This document shows positions 11,668-44,609 of a stretch of 64,000 bases of DNA, one piece after another. How positions within the stretch are numbered: position 1 is the first letter of the stretch; every line of letters starts with the position of its first letter. The stretch comes from Patiria miniata. Its lineage: Eukaryota > Echinodermata > Asteroidea > Valvatida > Asterinidae. The stretch is from contig NW_024037069.1 in assembly GCF_015706575.1 (NCBI RefSeq), positions 42,415,553-42,479,552 of the forward strand, in the 5' to 3' direction. Below the pieces are notes generated by a model. That model was not told the origin of the DNA. It did no database searches and saw only the letters and a program-made list of their open reading frames with translations. The position numbers and the translations under genes were made by a program.

Positions 11668-11822
11668 ATCGGTATTGTGAATTGACTTGTGATTGACTAG
11701 TGATGGACTTGTGATTGACTAATTGTGATTGACTTTTGTGATTGACTTGTGATTGACTTTTATTTGACTTTTATTTGACTTGTGATTTGACTTGTGATTG
11801 ACCTATGATGACTTGTGACCGA
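11668..11822 (+). repeat. Minisatellite of ~11-bp TTGTGATTGAC units
   Basis: About a dozen diverged copies of TTGTGATTGAC and shorter variants (TTTATTTGAC) in tandem. A related GACTTGTGACTG triplication sits at 29895-29935 in a Miro intron. Confidence 0.75.
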
Positions 11823-11824
11823 AT

Positions 11825-12755
11825 TTGTAAAAGACTTGTGATATCAACACTGTCTCTTTGAAGGACATGTGACAACTGATCGATATACACAATGTACATG
11901 TATATCCTTTTTTTTTTCAGATTCAGAGGACTAAATGTTCTCATTGAAATACAAATACACTTTACAGGCCTTCCCCTACACGATTTCCCCATAATATTCT
12001 ATATTGGTGCACGGCTTTTTAATTCAAAGGAAGTTGTGAATCATTTTTCACAGAGTTAAATAATTTAATGTAGCCATTTAGTTCTGCAGAGTGTGCCAAT
12101 TATATTACCCAGCTATTTTCCAAGATCCTGCAGCATGCAGGATAGTCATGGTCTCTTTTTAGATATTTTACAAACAACATTGCACAACAAAAACAATGTC
12201 ATGAAGTATTTTTGCGTTAAATAAAATACTTAAACCAACTTTTAAGCCGAAAACATTTGGCACATGAAATAACCATTATTGTGAAATATAGATTCATAAT
12301 TATACTTGGTACATAATTGGCAAAACACACACACACAATAGGGTTAAATGCAAATCCGCAGATAATGTTTGATGGCAAATGTGCAATGTTAAATGTTTAC
12401 AAAATAAATGAAACCCGAAACAGTCATGATTATTTGGAAATTATATGTTCCACACTGCAAGGTATACTTGGAAACCCAATCCCCTCTCGATAAAAAGAAA
12501 TGTTAAAAGGCTGTTTACAATGTCTGAAATCCTATTGTTTGAAACAACAATCTGTTTGAAATTGGCACATCGGTTGTCAAAATTGCAGACGTGTTAACGA
12601 ATAAGCACTTCATGTAATACGGCACTTTCGGACAAAGATACGTCTGTTGTATTTTAGCAACTGGGGGTATCAAAACTTTACAAAAAGCACACTTCGTGAC
12701 AAATACTTTCTAGATGGTTTCGAAGCAACACAGAGTAGCATACGTTGTAATATGT
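11825..12755. other. Spacer downstream of the 375-residue-protein gene
   Basis: AT-rich spacer. No clear AATAAA on the minus strand was found close to the stop at 12757. Nothing else recognised. Confidence 0.35.
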
Positions 12756-12756
12756 A

Positions 12757-13884
12757 TTATCCGTCCTCAAAGTCTTCATCTACCTTCTTACTGATCTTCC
12801 TCAGCTTCTCTGACATAAGTTTCTTGGCGGTCAACACACCTGAGGCGATACTTGCCATGTCCCTAGATTCCTGCCAGGCTAGGTGTGGGGCTAAAGTGTG
12901 CTGCAATCTCAGGAACCTGACGTCCGCCAGCGGGTCCTCCTCGCCGGATATGGCGTGGCTCTTTGTCCTCCTGCGGCGCTTCGAAGCCTTCTTGGAGAGG
13001 TGGGAGGGCATCCGAAGGTTCTCCCGGATCTGTATTCTGGGCAGGACTTCGGAGATGAACGTCGGCGAGGGTCCAGACGGGCGGGGTAGCACGAACGCTT
13101 CGTGTCCTGCTAATCCTCGGGGTTTCTTTTTCCTCCGCTCGGCGCTACTCCTCGGACTACGCGCTGTAGACTTCTGATTCTGATCGGCGTCAACTTCCGC
13201 TGTGATGAGAACCGAAGGCAGCTTCGTCCCACCGGTGGCCGCGGATTCATCTACTTGAGTCGAGTCTCGAATGCTGGGCAGAGAAAGATCCGTTCTGGTG
13301 TGATTTCTCGTAACAGCATCGTTTCCTTTCCCGCGTGGAAATCTGGATTTAGTCCGGGCCGAACCAATCTCCGGCAAGGCATCTGTTCTCCCTTGCTCTT
13401 TTTCACTTGTTTCTCCAGATTTAAAATTGGAATTGGCATCACCTTTCACAACCTCTGGCTTATCCCCGTCAGATGATACATCTTCGAAGTCGCAGTCTTG
13501 TGATTCCGCATTCCTCGCGATGATACTGTCTCGCTTTCTGCTCGCCATGGAGTTGAGAATACCGGCTCTCCTAGAGTGCTCCCTGACCCAGGTGTTCTGG
13601 CGATGCTCCATCCGCGTCACGAAGGTCTTCTTCTGGTGTGCGATGAAGGTGGCCGTCTTCTTCTGAGCGTTTTGGATGTCTGACAGCCTCATGTCGAGGA
13701 GTCTCTCCTGACTGGTGTTGTCGTTGAGGAGGATCCGTCCTACGTGGCTCTTGCCGGGGAGGTTCTGTCGCATGGCCGTTGTCTCCGCCGTCCGTTCGGC
13801 TCGTCCGGCGAAGATGGTCACCAGGTTGCCGGCGAAACTCGGACGCTTGTCCACGTGGACAGTTTTGGACACCGATGGCTTCAT
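12757..13884 (-). CDS. Intronless gene for an unrecognised basic protein
   Basis: A single open frame of 375 codons starting MKPSVSKTVHVDKRPSF and ending VDEDFEDG. I chose the ATG at 13884-13882; the frame stays open a little upstream but with no ATG. The base composition is richer in GC than its flanks and matches the other coding exons, supporting a real gene. There is no signal peptide or membrane helix. Residues ~60-120 (SQERLLDMRLSDIQNAQ, TFVTRMEHRQNTWVREH) look helical and charged. The middle is Ser/Thr/Lys-rich and probably disordered, with nuclear-localisation-like stretches (ERRKKKPRG, KKASKRRRRTK). A second helical segment (ADVRFLRLQHTLAPHLAW, then KKLMSEKLRKISKKV) closes the protein. 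A short upstream ORF of 8 codons lies at 13933-13907. I do not recognise the family; a nuclear or cytoskeletal role would be a guess. Confidence 0.7.
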   Translation of the reverse strand: MKPSVSKTVHVDKRPSFAGNLVTIFAGRAERTAETTAMRQNLPGKSHVGRILLNDNTSQERLLDMRLSDIQNAQKKTATFIAHQKKTFVTRMEHRQNTWVREHSRRAGILNSMASRKRDSIIARNAESQDCDFEDVSSDGDKPEVVKGDANSNFKSGETSEKEQGRTDALPEIGSARTKSRFPRGKGNDAVTRNHTRTDLSLPSIRDSTQVDESAATGGTKLPSVLITAEVDADQNQKSTARSPRSSAERRKKKPRGLAGHEAFVLPRPSGPSPTFISEVLPRIQIRENLRMPSHLSKKASKRRRRTKSHAISGEEDPLADVRFLRLQHTLAPHLAWQESRDMASIASGVLTAKKLMSEKLRKISKKVDEDFEDG

Positions 13885-13906
13885 GGCTGATGCAGTTATG
13901 GCGACA

Positions 13907-13933
13907 TTACTTTTCCGCAAATGAAAAATACAT
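13907..13933 (-). CDS. Possible 8-codon uORF
   Basis: ATG to TAA encoding MYFSFAEK, ending 22 nt before the ATG of the 375-codon gene and out of its frame. It would be a regulatory leader ORF if the transcript starts upstream of 13933, which cannot be seen. Confidence 0.2.
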   Translation of the reverse strand: MYFSFAEK

Positions 13934-13979
13934 GGTTGTTTGGAAGTTTAGTCAAATAGTCACCGCTCCACGGTAGAAC

Positions 13980-16365
13980 ACATCATTCCGTCGGTTACGG
14001 ACGCTGTAGTCCTGTCATCATTCTTATACCATGTTCAAGTATAATATCTTAGTGAAGAATACTGATGCAAACTTACCGACACTGTGTCGGTCTATACGTC
14101 GTGATAAGTCACCAAAATGTATGAATTCATCCAACATTCACGTTGCCATGTTCACACTTTTCAATCCAATCAGTTGTTGTCAGACGCTCTATCACACATC
14201 CGAAGAAATTGCTCTATTCGGTCGAGGATTAACACCGCTCACAATACACAGTAGCCACGGTGTAGCCGTTATCCGGTGTACCCGGAACACAGGTGTAACC
14301 ATTACCAACCAATCATAGAGATTTAAGTGCTACAAAAAAGTCAAGTGAAAGTTTCCTTTCCACGGAAACAACGATCCAAATCCTGAGCCAGCGGTATGCC
14401 GAGTGGCAGATTTACTTTTCTGCCTGACAACAAGGGTTGAACGGACGTGCGAATCACCCCCACCCGTGTCTAGTGGTCACAGCTTTGTGGTGCCACCAAT
14501 CCGAACCACAGACTAATCACGTCAATTGTGTGCTCCTCTATTGTGGCACTGTTTGCAAACAGAAATTCCGGCTCGTCTGCTTGTTCGTGAGCATGCAGCG
14601 GGACGGCCCGGCCGAACCCCCTCATTCACTTGTCCTGTCCCGTCATTGTTGATTTTATAAGTCGCTCGTGAAATACCCCTTGTCCTCTCGAAACATAATG
14701 AGGAGCTAATGGAGCCAACAAGTCACGGTTGAGGTTGACCGGCGAGCACCCCTGATCCTTGGGGTCCCTGGCATTCAAAATTGTCCATGCTGAAAGCTCT
14801 TGTTTCTAGTTATTCAATTTGCGCGATGCGTGGGGTTATAAAATAGTCGTCGTAGCGAGAGACATTTCCGAGGCTGACGCGTGACAGTGTCAGAAGAGAT
14901 ATTGATTTGTGGTGTGCTTATGTGTTTCCTCGATCAATGGCGATCATGGTAACATATTTGTACAGTTCAAGAGGCATATCAAATATATCAAGGGCCAGTT
15001 CATCAAATCAAATTAAAGGACATTTAAATAAGTCAAGTTTAAATATTACAATAGTTGATCCTCATCATGTTCACGGGACAAAACTTACCGTGCAGTTGAT
15101 TTAAAGTGCGACCTGGTGGATTTTTATGGACCCAGCACAAAAAATGTGACCGTTTCAATTCGATTGAAAATTTTGGTTTATAACTCTTTTAATTTACCAT
15201 TACTTTATTGGGGTTTCAAATTATTCTCAATAGTATTTCCCATAAATTTTCAGTATTATTTCTAGAATCATGGAGGTATAGGGCATATACTGTCACCTCA
15301 CGTAGTTCTACCCTATTATGCCCGGTATTCTTATGCCCCAGGGCATGTCTAGCTTGGCTGATTTTGAAGGTAAATGTTTGCAGTGCGCAAAAGTGTCATT
15401 GTATTTATGAGAAAAGAATTCTCGATCTATTCAGGCCCTTCGCTGTGGTATGCCACCCCGACGAAATTGCAAGGTCACACATCACTAGGGGAAGCAGGGT
15501 CCCTAGCAACGTTGCTCAACTTTCAGCCATTGAACCGCACAGCAGTAGGTGACCAAGTGAGGGCGCTAGATCGAGTTACCGATCGCTGAATTTTTCCAGT
15601 TCACCTTTGACCCAATGCGTAATCTCTGAGCTCACAATAGTCTGGTTCGTACGTCTACGTGAGGTACGTCTACGTGAGGTACGTGAATTACCAACGGCGC
15701 CCTTCGCGCGACTAATGCATTATGTATGCGTGTCTTTCACAGCGGCGGGTGCTAGACGTGCCGGCACGATGGGAAATGATTGACTTGAAAACATTTTTTG
15801 CGCTCTTTTTCTGCAAGATTTTCAGGTTTGTGAAACTTATTTATCCAATTGTAATTTGTTTCTTGTTACTTTATTGTCAATTAAAGTGTTCATTGTCAGT
15901 GTCATCTACTCACGTTTAAACTGTATGGAGAGTGTTTCTGGTGGTAGGCCTAAATCATTTTGTGAATTTTTCTCATTCGTAAAACGTTTGATCAGTTTCG
16001 TGAAAAAAATTCAACAGCAAGTTGCCAAGTTGAAGTTGTTGCCAATTTTGTTGCTGAAATAACTGTAATATTGAGGTTTCTGCCTGAAATGACATCAGAA
16101 ATATGGAATTCGGCATTAGCATAAAAAAAAAAACAGTGACAAAAATGCACCAAAATACACTTGAAAATGGCCCCCAATATTTTGAAAAAAAGATTAAATG
16201 GGGCACAAATGTGTGTTTTCAAGGATTGCATTATACATTGCATGCATGGCCCCTTTAACAGTCTGTATTTTGTGTACTTGCTTACAGAAACTCACCCACG
16301 GCAGTTGCTCAATAAGTTCAAGCCCAAGAACCAAAGTAAAACCAGAGATTAGTTTACTGGGGAAA
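13980..16365. other. Divergent spacer between the 375-residue-protein gene and Miro
   Basis: Should hold the promoters of both genes, but no clear TATA box was chosen. It contains a small direct repeat (GGTACGTCTACGTGA twice, about 15650-15685). No coding exon supported. Confidence 0.4.
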
Positions 16366-16369
16366 AAAC

Positions 16370-37194
<20,825 letters not shown>

Positions 37195-37252
37195 TGTAAG
37201 GCATAACATGGAATTATTTAGGGTCTTTGTGTACAGAAAAATGATGCAATTT

Positions 37253-37258
37253 ATTAAA
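37253..37258 (+). promoter_or_regulatory. Candidate poly(A) signal of Miro
   Basis: ATTAAA about 58 nt after the Miro stop; a second ATTAAA occurs near 37346. Either could be used. Confidence 0.35.
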
Positions 37259-37565
37259 GATTATGGAGGGAATGACTGAGGTAGCAGGGGCAGTTTGGTG
37301 AGTAATGACGGACTTGGAATCCCCTTTTCCAGAATAGACTGATCCATTAAACCCCGCCCCCGTTGTGTTCTGACCAATCACAGCATGTGTTAATTGCCCA
37401 CATGTGCAGTGGGCGGGGCTTATTGGATCGATCTATTGTAGTCAGAGTGGTAGGTCAAGTCAATCACAGGTCACTTGCCAGTCATTCAGGTCAAGTAACG
37501 CCCATTGCACACTGGCATTCCAGAGCAACGCTGAACTAATTGAAAAGTAGAGTTCACCTCAAAGT

Positions 37566-37866
37566 GGAGTGCCGTGGCCCAGTGGTTACAGTGTCTGACT
37601 CGTGTGCCGTGGTACGTGGGTTCGAACCCTGACGGGGAACATGATCTTTGAGTTCTTGGGCAAGACACTTTACTAAACTTGCCTCTCTCCACCCAGGAGT
37701 ATAAATGGGTACCTGTGAAGGTAGAGACCACATTGTGTAGATCTCCAACTGCTGCAGAAAAAAAACTGCTCTCATTGCCTGATGAGCAGGTTTAATAATT
37801 GTGAAGTGCTTGGAGACCGTTGGTATAAAGCCCAATATAAGCACCATGTTATTATTATCATTAAAA
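37566..37866 (+). mobile_element. tRNA-derived SINE, copy C
   Basis: GGAGTGCCGTGGCCCAGTGG (A-box region) and GGGTTCGAACCCTGAC (B box), then a body with CACCCAGGAGTATAAATGGG and a tail GTGCTTGGAGACCGTTGGTA, ATATAAGCACCATG, TTATTATTATC. The tail differs from copies A/B, so it is a related but distinct SINE subfamily. Confidence 0.75.
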
Positions 37867-38135
37867 ATTAGAAATGACTTCACACACAAAATCAACAGTC
37901 TTTCAAGATCTAGTCAATGGAAAATTAATAATACAAAGTTCCCGTGTCTGAAACCAAATTCTAGTTTGGTCGACCCGAGCCATTCAAGTGGTTCGGCATG
38001 ACTCTGAAATGCCGGTTGGAAAGGGTTGTGTAAAGCTATGAGCTTCGTGCACTAATACCCCCTCGACGAAAGGAAAGGGGATAGTTGGGGAAGACCACAC
38101 AGAGAGACAGTCAAACGCATTGCTGAAGACACTAT

Positions 38136-38591
38136 GGGCGTTTTCGAATCCCTGTTCTTGACAACACTCGGGTTAACCCGACACGAGAACAGCGGTCTCG
38201 AATGTGACGAACAGACCCAAGAGGGCGTTCGCGGATCGAATTTTTCACTCCCCGGTTGATGGAGGGTTCGGCGAGGTGCAGCTTGAACAAAATGGCGGAC
38301 TGTGCAGATTGTCAAGTTGTTTGTGTGTTGTTTTTTTTGCTAATACCCTAATGATTGGAATAAGAATACCATTTATAGTGCAGGTCTGCAATTTCATCCC
38401 CGCATGTCCGGTTTTGCAACAGTCGTCCTCGTTCATTTGGAATAGGCCTAAGTACAAATTCAGACGATTGTTGGCCATTTTGCATTGCTTTATATCGATG
38501 CGACACGCACCCGCGCGTTCGTAACAATCAGCTCGAGAACACGTTCTCGTGTTACACGCGTGTTGTCAAGAACAGGGATTCGAAAACGCCC
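38136..38591. mobile_element. MITE with 32-bp GGGCGTTTTCGAATCC ends
   Basis: GGGCGTTTTCGAATCCCTGT...GACAAC at 38136 and its exact complement at 38560-38591, flanked by TAT on both sides. 456 bp; no transposase. GC-rich compared with surroundings. The flanks on either side share a CTCCGTGCAC-type repeat, so the element may have landed in an older duplication. Confidence 0.75.
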
Positions 38592-38769
38592 TATGGGCTC
38601 CGTGCACAAGTACCCCTTCAACGGCCAGAAAAGGAGAGTTGGGGGAGACCCAGACTGGTTCCTGGTCCATCCACTGCCTATTTCGAATGATCCAACGTTA
38701 TTGGGGTGGGGATTAGTCTGGGAGACCATCGCAAGTTAAATTAGAACGTATTCACGCCCCGACGACGCC

Positions 38770-39010
38770 TGACGCTCACGCACAAGGATGCTATGGCTTA
38801 GGTTTTTGCACATTCAGGATAAATAAGTCGTGCGTACTTTGCGCGCAAACCAGTACAATACGCACACGCGATGTCCCGTCCAAGGGGCTCTAAGAAGTTG
38901 TAAAAATGCGCCCTCTTTTGTTAGCGCACGGAGGCCATGGCTTTGTGTACATTCAGAATAAATTAGTCGTGCACTGCTTCGCGCTATACGTGGGCAAACC
39001 CTCTGTTGTT
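38770..39010. repeat. Diverged direct duplication, GCACATTCAGGATAAAT unit
   Basis: TGCACATTCAGGATAAATAA and TGTACATTCAGAATAAATTA, each followed by GTCGTGC..., lie ~150 bp apart with related flanks (GCACGGAG, CTATGGCTT). GC-rich patch between genes. Confidence 0.45.
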
Positions 39011-39029
39011 TGTGCACGGAGCTCATTAA

Positions 39030-41585
39030 CATGTCATTTTTTATCCCCTGTTACTTAGATTGACTTGACCACAACTCTGCCCTTCCCAATAGATGGGAAA
39101 ATATATACTTTTGTAGGACATAAACAAAAAGCAGACCTAAAGCTGTAAATAGGGGACATTTTTCCTATAGGTTGAAGATACCTGGTATTCCTATTACAAT
39201 GTTCATAACCCCATCCACCTCCATGCCTAGTCCAAGGTTATGTTACACCTCCAGATTCTAGATGTGGAATATTCCTGTCTGTGCAGCTTTTTAATCTACA
39301 TAGTGTATAGGGATCTGAAAGTCCACCTTGTTCCCAGTGTGGTACTGAGAAGGTTGAAGAAAATGTCGGTGTAATATTATACAACTAATGAATGTTTATG
39401 AGTGCAATGGTGAGAATATTTTCATGAGTTGGCAGATTGAATGTTCTATTCAACGAGGCAAATCGAGTTGAATGTAACATTCCATCTTTCAAAGAATGAA
39501 ATTATTCTCAACATTGCACGAATGCAAAACATTCATTTTTTGTTTTATATAACATCCAAATAGATCTTGTCATTCAATTGGAGGATAAAACTTTAAGAAC
39601 GAACAAAATTCACAAAATTGTATCATATCCACTTCTTTTTTTCCAGCTTGTTCAAGGTTTAAAACCAAATCATTGACAATAATGAAAATTGACATGGTAA
39701 GTTAAACATTATTCAAGGCAATTGCATCAACTTCAAAGGCAACTTTTCTACTGCTATAACACATGCTATGGTCTGAATAGCGCAAAGATCGTATAGCGCC
39801 CTGCCGCTGCGCGTAGCGTGCAATAGACCAAAAGGGATGAGATGAAAATGCACTGTGAATGGAACCAAAAATGCACGGTTATGACGTAGGCCGTGCAATG
39901 GTTCGATTGATAAATGCCGCATGACCTACAATCCTCCAATCAAATGACAAGGATTTACTTGGCTGTTGTATAAAATGTTCCGTTCCATGAGGTGAATGGA
40001 ACATTGCATCTGTCACCTCATGAAATTGTTCTTTCCATCGCACGAGTGTGAAACATTCATTATTTGTTTAATGCAATACCTGAATGAATCCTCGTCGTCT
40101 GATTGGTAATTTGTAAACTGGTACTTTGAAATGTACAGCATCAGAGTCATCAGAGCTGTGTTGTAGTGCAACCAATAGTGTGACTGTGGAATGGAAGTTC
40201 TATTCACTAAGGAATAGACCTTTTGTTTTTCAGGGCGGCCGCAGCTTGAGTTGGGACGAATAATTCGATCACACATGATCAATGAACCACCAATCCAATG
40301 ATGGGGATTTTTTCAGGCATTGTGTAAAACTTTATATTGCTGGCATCTCACTCTAAAAGACAGGTGGGAAAGATTCAAGCTCAATTTAAATTTTATTTCC
40401 CTTTTGTGAGGGATTTTTAATTCAAGTAAGCATGCAGCAATTTATATCATTATCCAGATCTAGATTCATCCTGATGTGCCGCAGGGGAAGCTGCATGTCA
40501 GTTGGCGCTGTGTACAGAGAGATTTTTCCTTAAATGACTGGACAAAAAAAATATCCAAACGTTTCATCTTTAGCTATTAATTTCATGTTGAATGATTGTG
40601 AAAACTTGCATGCAGTGAAACTGTGGTCTGGTCTTTGATACAAAGCTAATCCAAAAGACGGAGATTTTTCTGTGAGATTATCAGCATTGAAATTCGCCCC
40701 AGACTCCATTACTTAGAGGTAACGAACGGAGTGGGTGCAGGGTGCAGAACGCATCAGCATGAAGAACTATTACGACATATATTTTTTAATTTATCTCAAG
40801 TCTGAATGGTATTAGTGGAAGTAGAGTTTGCATGAATCTTTTATCTCTAAAGATCTGACCCAGTTAGGATACAGTTAATACAAATAAAGCATGGTTTGAG
40901 GGTTGATAGTCGATACTATTTTGTGTGGTTATTGCAATACTGAGGTATTGGAAGTCGCAGGAACTATTTAGTTAACTTCCAATTCCGAGGAGAGCTGATA
41001 TCGATTTCCACCCAAAGCAAACCATGTTTGATTTGTTTGACTATATCTCATACATATTCACTGAAATTTCTTAAAAACTGGTTTCACATCAGTTTTCTCA
41101 GCAGAACGTTGCTGTGCGTGTGCCCCAAACTTTTCATGAATCTAGGGGGATGTTCGCATGGGCATGCGAAAATTTTTGCGCTAGTTCCACGATAGCTTCG
41201 TAAAGCACATGCATAGTAGACTACCATACGAGTAACCCGTGCGATAATCAACTACCCCTGCCTATTTGACCTGTGCGCGACACATCGCATATGCGCTTTG
41301 TAAACCGCAACACCAGCAGCTGACGTGATGGCGAATGGACCAGTGAGAACTAGGCTCTCGATCATGAACATGTATGAGGTGTATTAAAAGACAGTGTGGT
41401 TTGGTAAATTTCTGAAAAGGAGGAAATTCCAAGCTGTACAAAATTACTACTGTTAAGCACTTTCAAACAGCATTGGTAGGAATTTAAAATTAGGAATCGG
41501 CCAATCCTGGGGAAAGTTGCATGCCTTAATGTAGGACTGGACTGGAAGGAGAAACATTGTTAGCCTTTTTGTTAAGTAGGTGACC
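39030..41585. other. Spacer without recognised genes
   Basis: AT-rich intergenic sequence with repeated AACATTCAT-type words near 39380-40070 (two loosely similar blocks, 'atgaatgtttatgagtgcaatgg' type). No coding exon supported. Confidence 0.4.
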
Positions 41586-41590
41586 TCTTA

Positions 41591-42209
41591 AGCCCTGTCA
41601 TACAGTGCCGTTCTGGCATCCCGACGGTGTCACGACCGCAGACATCGGCCAAACTGGACAAGGACTTGATTGCAACTGCTCTGAATGGAGAGCTCGTGTT
41701 GGGGACTTGTGGTGGACTGCATAGGTCGTGATAGACACTGGAAGGTCCTCTCCCTTCCTTACTTCCAGACTTAAATCGAACGGCCTGGATGTGGGGCCGA
41801 CGAGAAGGCGGTCGGCAGCATCGTTGTGAGAACTGCATGCACGGAGCTGCATCGGGACTGTCTTTCACTCAGGAGTCTCCTACGTCCATGCCGTGCTTTT
41901 ACACAGTGCCTACCCAGACCTCCACCCATTGTAAGCTCGGGATAAGCATGTGATAGACTTGACGCCAACGGCTTGGATGGGACGAGGAATGAGTGGGGAC
42001 CGGAGTGCGAGCCACTTTTGTCTTGAATAGAACTGCCTGAGAACAGCTTGGACTGGATGAGGACGGGACACACATGGATTGCCTGGGATCCAAGGCTGGA
42101 GCCATATTTTTTTTTTAATTTCCCGCGTCCTAGCCAGGTTTCGCCTTTTTTTTGGTCGTGACCATCATATCACGTACGGGCTAGAGAATGGCACTGTGTG
42201 ACAGGGGCA
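41591..42209. mobile_element. MITE with TTA duplication and GCCCTGTCA ends
   Basis: AGCCCTGTCATACAGTGCC at the left; the right end, read inverted, is TGCCCCTGTCACACAGTGCC. Similarity extends inward past GTGTCACGACC. Flanked by TTA on both sides, which fits Harbinger-like insertion. 619 bp, GC-rich, no transposase frame recognised. Confidence 0.65.
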
Positions 42210-43056
42210 TTAGTCAGAATGAGCAAACACAATTTTTTTTTTAATGTCTGAGTTTTGTGTTTCAGCAATATTGTGTTTGTACATGTATTTACACATTCAA
42301 TGATTTTATTTCTTCAACCCATGCCTCAAAATTGGAAAATGAATACAGATGTATAAACATAAAATTGTCATTATTGAAGGAAATGTAAGTTTTCTCCTTT
42401 CGAGTACATGACATTAATCAACTTCCTTTCCAGCTGGTTTAATTTGGGCAAGACAACTGGTGTTCATGCATGTAACTGAAGAAATAGACATCCACAGATT
42501 TTCATTTTCAGATATTTGGTAAATAAACAATCGAGCTTTAAAGAAATTGTCTTTGCACATGTTATGTTGTTGGCAATTTTCAGTTGGAATGTTAGCCCAA
42601 CATCTGAGAGATGTTTTTGCCCCAATCTCTCAGCCACCATCAATCCCATTCGGTGGTAGCTCCTCACAAAGTATGTTAATAGTGCATTTTGTTTACAATT
42701 TTCTGATAATGCATTTAATCATTTAATGTTTTGAAGATCAATTAAACCATATTTCATCAGATCAAATTCTGTTTCACATTTTGTGTTGTACAAACCCCCC
42801 CCCCAAAAAAAAAACCCACACACACAAAAACACACACAGTTGTGAATTTCTATACGCCCAAGGACAACACTTTGTGTTTCCCTTTGTCCCTGTAATATAT
42901 CACACTCTCCCATAGACTAAGCACATAGCTGTAAGATCGAGGACCGTTTTTAACAAAAGACCCCACGCTTGAGGACAGGAAGGATATTTTTTGTCTCCCT
43001 TTGTGTGTCTGTCCTCTATCGTAAAGCCATTCATGTACACCATTACTTGTTCCGTA

Positions 43057-44260
43057 GTTGTGGGGACTACACGCGGGTTGTCCAATGGTACTACGGAAGC
43101 CGAAGACGCTGTGGGGACAGCGGAAAGTTCTCTTAACTCGGTCCTAACAAAAAACTTCCCCATAACGCGGTGACAGCCCGCCCAAACAGTCATGTTATGT
43201 TGTGGGGACTACACGCGGGTGTCCAATGGTACTATGGGGACCGAAGATGCTGTGGGGACAGCTGAAAGTCCTCTTAACTCGGTCTTAACAAAAATCTTCC
43301 CCATTATGCGGTGACGGCCCGCCCACACAGTCGTGTTATCCTATACAGGGCGAGTCAAAAAAGCGAAACCCAAATGTCGGGACTATTGTTTTAGTGAAGT
43401 TCTGCATGTAGCACTTTCAAAATCCAGGATATGAAAGCCCAATTCATAAACTTTATGAAAGCCCTATTCATAAGCTCTCTTATAGTACAAGAATCATTCA
43501 AATCACTCATGTACTTTTCAAGTTATGGAATTTTTAAACACAACCACCGTTTCAAAGTTCTGTCCACAGATCACACAAAAAAAATTTGCGTTGTTTTAGC
43601 AGAATGAAAACCACTCACACACATCCCTTAGTATGTGATTTGTTTTCGTTTTGCTTAAAGAACACTTACCTTCTTGTGATCTGTGGACAGAGCTTTAAAA
43701 CAGTAGTGTTTAAAATTCCGCAACTTCAAAAGCACATGAGTGATTTGAATGATTCTTGTACTTAAAAGAAAGCTTATGAATTGGGCTTTTACATCCGAGA
43801 CTTTGAAAGTGCTACATGCAGAACTTCACTAAAACAATAGTCCTGACATTTTGGTTTCGTGTGTTTTTTTTAACTCACCCAGTACTATGTGTTAATCTAG
43901 GACCTCATATTGTTCCCTTCTTTTGTTCATATTGTTTGTACTCTTTAACTTTTTTCTCAACATGTCCATAAGGTTTGCACACAAAAACATCCCGAGGACT
44001 TGGTTCAGGTCCTCAGGGTTATTGTTATCGCACACGCCCTATTGTCCCCAGTCGTAAAGGATAACAAGATCACCAGTGTTATCCTATACTTATGAGGAGT
44101 GAGGACCTATTGTTCCCTTCTTTTGTTCCTATTGTTTGTACTTTTTCACATGTCCCATAAGGTTTGTATACGAAAACCTCCCGAGGATTTGGCCTAGGTC
44201 CTCGGGGTTATTGTTATCGCACAGGACCTATTGTCCCCAGTCCTCGGTCGTAAAGCAAAA
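43057..44260. repeat. Tandem-repeat block interrupted by a mariner-like MITE
   Basis: A ~143-bp unit (GTTGTGGGGACTACACGCGG) occurs twice at 43057-43342. A second unit (GGACCTATTGTTCCCTTC...CCGAGGACTTGG) occurs twice at about 43905-44250, with GTGTTATCCTATAC between the families. The MITE at 43346-43882 lies exactly in one such junction. Confidence 0.65.
43346..43882. mobile_element. Mariner-like foldback MITE
   Basis: CAGGGCGAGTCAAAAAAGCG at the left and the near complement (TTTTTTTAACTCACCCAG) at the right, flanked by TA. Arms of ~230 bp (e.g. AGTGAAGTTCTGCATGTAGC and complement) make it a near-complete foldback. A paralogous uninterrupted TCCTATACTTATG at 44093-44105 shows the site before insertion. 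Confidence 0.75.
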
Positions 44261-44330
44261 CAAATCACAAATGTAAATCCTTGTCACTGATTAAATTACA
44301 CTAACTCAAATTTTACTTTTCAAGAATGAA

Positions 44331-44605
44331 TTAACCCTAACCCCCAGTACTTCCTCAGGACTACCCTGCTAAATCCAACAGAGTCCAACCGGACTTTCCT
44401 GTTCAATCCACTGTGCCTCATTTTCAGTTGTCTGCTGAATCCAACGGAGTCCAACTTGGCGTTATAATGCAGTTCAGTTGCCTGCTGAATCCAACATTTT
44501 GCATGAGAAATGTACACAAAAACAAGGGGTTTACTGCTCAATCCAACAGGCTCCATCGGGTATGTTACATAGTTGGATCCTGTTGGATTCAGCAGGGTAA
44601 GGTTA
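44331..44605. repeat. TTAACCCTAAC-bounded word-array element 3
   Basis: Starts TTAACCCTAACCCCCAG and ends AGGGTAAGGTTAA. Contains about five copies of a TGCTGAATCCAACGGAGTCC word and an inverted copy (TTGGATTCAGCAGGG) at the right end. Confidence 0.55.
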
Positions 44606-44609
44606 ACAT

